Positions 61,853-64,000 of a DNA stretch of 64,000 nt are shown piece by piece. The translations under genes and the position numbers were made by a program. The notes under the pieces were generated by a model. That model had not been told where the DNA came from. It saw nothing but the letters and a program-made list of their open reading frames with translations, and ran no database searches. The stretch's first letter is position 1, and each line of letters starts with the position of its first letter. Origin of the DNA: Paenibacillus_AB hodogayensis (GTDB taxonomy: Bacteria; Bacillota; Bacilli; Paenibacillales; NBRC-103111); the NCBI RefSeq assembly GCF_039536325.1, contig NZ_BAAAYO010000010.1:682001-746000 (forward strand). Reading direction: 5' to 3'.

Positions 61853-62917
61853 TCAAATTTTAACGACTTGCGTCAAATTGCGCGGATGGTCCGGATCGAC
61901 GTTTTTCTTAAGCGCCGTGTAGAAGCCGATATATTGAAGCACCGGCAAGTACAGTACGCCCCGCGACTCGTCGCTCCAATCCGCGCCGCCCGTCTCGAAC
62001 ACCGCGTCGGCGAAAGCCGTATCGTCTCCCTTGCGGGCCGTCACGATCAGTACCGTCGCGCCGTATTCCTTCATTTCTTCCGCGACCTTCAGCTCGTAAG
62101 AACGGGCCGTCTCCGACAGCAGCAGGCAGACGAGCGTCCCCGGCTCCACGATCGACTTCGGTCCGTGACGGAACTCCAGCGTGCCGAAGCTTTCCGTCCA
62201 CACGTAGGACATTTCTTTAATTTTCAGGCATGCCTCCTGAGACAAGCCGTAATACGAACCCATGCCCAAGTAAACGAACTTGTGAAGTTCATGGTTCTGC
62301 ACGAACGTCTTCGCGAACGGGTCCGCCGCCTGAACGACGGCTGCGTCGGCTTGCACGACCTTGGCCGCTTCCGCGAACAGATCCGCCTTGCCGGAAGCGA
62401 GCGCGGAGGCCGCCTGCATCATGAAGGTCATGCTGCTTAACGATTTCGTCATGACCGTGCTCTTTTCCTTCCCGAGCGGAGAAACGAGGCATTCGGCCAA
62501 TTGCGCCATTTTGCTGTCCTCGTGGCACGTAATGCCGCAGGTCGTCCATCCCGGAACGTCCTTGACGGATTCGAGCGCCAGAATCACTTCCGTCGATTCG
62601 CCGGAACGCGATACGCCGACGAGCAAATACTGGCGTCCGGGCACCGTTGCGGCGTCGCGGAACAAATAAATTTCCGAGGAAGGATGCGCGCTTGCCGGGC
62701 GTCCGACCCATTTTTTATACGTAGCGGCCATCGTTTGCGCCTGATAATAAGAAGAGCCCGAGCCGATAAAAATAATTTCGTCAAAAGCCGGATTGCCGAT
62801 AAAACGGTCGACCCAATCTTTCTGAACTTCCAATTGCTTGAGCGCTGCCGCCAGCGCGTCCGCCTGCGCGGATATTTCCGGGTAAGTCAGTTGGCCGTAA
62901 GTATGTGCGGTTGTCAT
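61853..62917 (-). CDS. SIS-domain sugar isomerase/deaminase (AgaS/GlmS-like)
   Basis: The product has 354 residues; GAAGGAG precedes the ATG. Two SIS domains are visible: FIGSGSSYYQAQTMAATYKK with VGVSRSGEST, and the second with KFVYLGMGSYYGLSQEACLK plus ETARSYE. It resembles AgaS (galactosamine-6-phosphate isomerase/deaminase) and the isomerase half of GlmS, without a glutaminase domain. It probably converts an amino-sugar phosphate. It heads the operon with the DeoR repressor and the ROK kinase. Confidence 0.9.
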   Translation of the reverse strand: MTTAHTYGQLTYPEISAQADALAAALKQLEVQKDWVDRFIGNPAFDEIIFIGSGSSYYQAQTMAATYKKWVGRPASAHPSSEIYLFRDAATVPGRQYLLVGVSRSGESTEVILALESVKDVPGWTTCGITCHEDSKMAQLAECLVSPLGKEKSTVMTKSLSSMTFMMQAASALASGKADLFAEAAKVVQADAAVVQAADPFAKTFVQNHELHKFVYLGMGSYYGLSQEACLKIKEMSYVWTESFGTLEFRHGPKSIVEPGTLVCLLLSETARSYELKVAEEMKEYGATVLIVTARKGDDTAFADAVFETGGADWSDESRGVLYLPVLQYIGFYTALKKNVDPDHPRNLTQVVKI

Positions 62918-62962
62918 TTGAAACCACTCCTTCGCTGGATGGGATAAGTCATTCTATTATAT

Positions 62963-63015
62963 AGTATAAGTTCGGTTTTTGATTTTTTCAATCATTTTAT
63001 TGATTTTTTCAATCA
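62963..63015 (-). promoter_or_regulatory. SIS operon promoter and DeoR operators
   Basis: On the minus strand TTGAAA (62986-62991), 17 bases, TATACT (62963-62968) form the promoter. Two identical inverted repeats TGATT-N5-AATCA lie at 62980-62994 (overlapping the -35) and 63001-63015, with centres exactly 21 bases apart, two helical turns. This fits a DeoR-family repressor binding as dimers on the same DNA face. Confidence 0.75.
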
Positions 63016-63116
63016 AATAGTTCGCCAAATCGAGAACTGGCAGACGTTTCGCATTAGGGACATGTTAGGGACATTCTCCTCCCTATATAATCTTGTCCAA
63101 AAATTGAAAAATCTCA

Positions 63117-63145
63117 TGCAAAGGTAGAAACCGATATGATATAAT
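63117..63145 (+). promoter_or_regulatory. Possible promoter of acsA
   Basis: TGCAAA, 17 bases, TATAAT at 63140. The -35 is weak. It lies about 90 bases before the acsA start. Confidence 0.55.
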
Positions 63146-63189
63146 ATCTTGGGAGTTTTTTTGAAACATTGTTTTAAGAGATGCAACAC

Positions 63190-63203
63190 TGAAAGCGTTT
63201 CAT
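63190..63203 (+). promoter_or_regulatory. cre-like catabolite control site
   Basis: TGAAAGCGTTTCAT closely matches the CcpA cre consensus (one mismatch) with a TGAAA-GCG-TTTCA core. It lies about 45 bases downstream of the probable start point, where CcpA can block transcription. B. subtilis acsA is under CcpA control in the same sense. Confidence 0.75.
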
Positions 63204-63232
63204 AAGGTGTTTCATTCGGGAGGAGCAGATTT

Positions 63233-64000
63233 ATGGAGAAGCAAACGGACATCGTTAAAGCGACAGCAACGAATGCCAACTTGAAAAGTTACGAAGAAGC
63301 CCGCCGCTCGTTCGATTGGAGCGAGGTCGAGAAGGAATTTTCTTGGCATGCGACCGGCAAAGTGAACATGGCGTACGAGGCAATAGACCGTCACGTGGAA
63401 GCCGGGCTAGGCGACAAGGTTGCCCTCTACTACAGCGACGCCGCCCGCGAAGAAGCCGTCACTTACGGGCAAATGAAAACGAATTCCGACAAGTTCGGCA
63501 ACGTGCTCCGCAAGCTGGGCGTGCAAAAGGGAGACCGCGTCTTCATCTTTATGCCGCGTTCACCCGAACTGTACTATTCCTTGCTCGGTTCGATCAAAAT
63601 CGGCGCCATCGTCGGTCCGCTGTTCGAAGCCTTCATGGAGCAAGCCGTGCGCGACCGTCTGGAAGACAGCCAAGCGGTAGCGATCGTGACGACGCCGGCG
63701 CTTCTGCCCCGCGTTCCCGTAGCGGATTTGCCGCACCTGAAGCACGTTATCCTCGTGGGTGACGATATTCAAGCAGGCGAAGGTCAACTGAATTTCAAGG
63801 AAGAATTGGCGCAAGCCTCCGAGCAGCTCGATATCGAATGGGTAGACCGCGAAGACGGCCTCATTTTGCATTATACGTCCGGTTCGACCGGCAAACCGAA
63901 GGGCGTTGTTCACGTTCACAATGCCATGATCCAGCATTACTATACGGGCAAAATCGTACTCGATCTGAAAGCAGACGACGTGTACTGGTGCACGGCCGAT
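63233..64000 (+). CDS. acsA: Acetyl-CoA synthetase, N-terminal part (cut by window edge)
   Basis: The frame is open for 256 codons to the right edge; ATG at 63233 behind GGGAGGAG. Features: FSWHATGKVNMAYEAIDRHV and the adenylation motif LHYTSGSTGKPKGVVHVHNA near residue 220. The enzyme activates acetate to acetyl-CoA via acetyl-AMP. No acuABC genes lie divergent, unlike B. subtilis, where they control AcsA by acetylation; the divergent gene here is the SIS protein. The C-terminal half is not in the window. Confidence 0.92.
   Translation, partial: MEKQTDIVKATATNANLKSYEEARRSFDWSEVEKEFSWHATGKVNMAYEAIDRHVEAGLGDKVALYYSDAAREEAVTYGQMKTNSDKFGNVLRKLGVQKGDRVFIFMPRSPELYYSLLGSIKIGAIVGPLFEAFMEQAVRDRLEDSQAVAIVTTPALLPRVPVADLPHLKHVILVGDDIQAGEGQLNFKEELAQASEQLDIEWVDREDGLILHYTSGSTGKPKGVVHVHNAMIQHYYTGKIVLDLKADDVYWCTAD

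Overview
The window looks like chromosomal DNA of a high-GC, spore-forming member of the Paenibacillaceae (Paenibacillus/Cohnella type). The evidence is spore-coat type genes (CotH, YheC/YheD, a WIAG-tail repeat protein), YesM/YesN plus LplB/LplC-type sugar uptake, SLH-domain surface protein, a Bacillus-style TPP riboswitch driving YkoE/YkoDC, a Fur box with a Btr-type regulator, and frequent GTG/TTG starts behind strong GGAGG ribosome sites. No rRNA, tRNA, phage, integrase, transposase or CRISPR array was seen. This assignment is an inference from gene content, not from a marker gene.

Region 1-12.5 kb is a probable spore-surface cluster: a family-2 glycosyltransferase (cut by the window edge), a 1978-residue decapeptide-repeat protein with a WIAG-type tail, a small basic SLTGG-repeat/Cys-rich protein next to a CotH-like kinase, a family-4 glycosyltransferase, a very short L,D-transpeptidase and a YheC/YheD ATP-grasp protein. 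Two genes are preceded by AC-N17-CATANNNTA, the pattern of late mother-cell sigma-K promoters. Region 12.5-20 kb is housekeeping: aroA with a divergent LysR regulator, an XRE repressor with a 48-residue membrane protein, a DHFR-like protein, two NUDIX-type genes (one here), an aspartate aminotransferase and a glycosidase-like protein.

Region 20-31 kb is a glycan-utilisation locus on the minus strand: YesM-type kinase, YesN-type regulator, two permeases, a binding lipoprotein and a 1367-residue secreted parallel beta-helix (pectate-lyase-like) protein with LamG-like and chitobiase-C-terminal-like modules. Region 31-43 kb holds a M48 protease/hydrolase pair, a thiamine-precursor salvage operon (TPP riboswitch, attenuator, ykoE, an A-A'-T fused ECF transporter, tenA), psd, an AraC regulator, an orphan sugar-binding lipoprotein and a NUDIX hydrolase.

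Region 43-55 kb carries a two-component system divergent from a YceI protein, an aminotransferase, an SLH protein, a membrane-anchored FAD protein, then an iron module: Btr-like AraC/binding-protein regulator, Fur box, siderophore-binding lipoprotein and a DAHP-synthase-like gene that has lost key catalytic residues. Region 55-64 kb has a GntR-binding-protein fusion regulator, an FAD-linked oxidase with a half-size MFS protein, seven copies of a 123-bp non-coding repeat, a SIS/DeoR/ROK amino-sugar operon with two identical operator sites, and the start of acsA behind a cre-like site.
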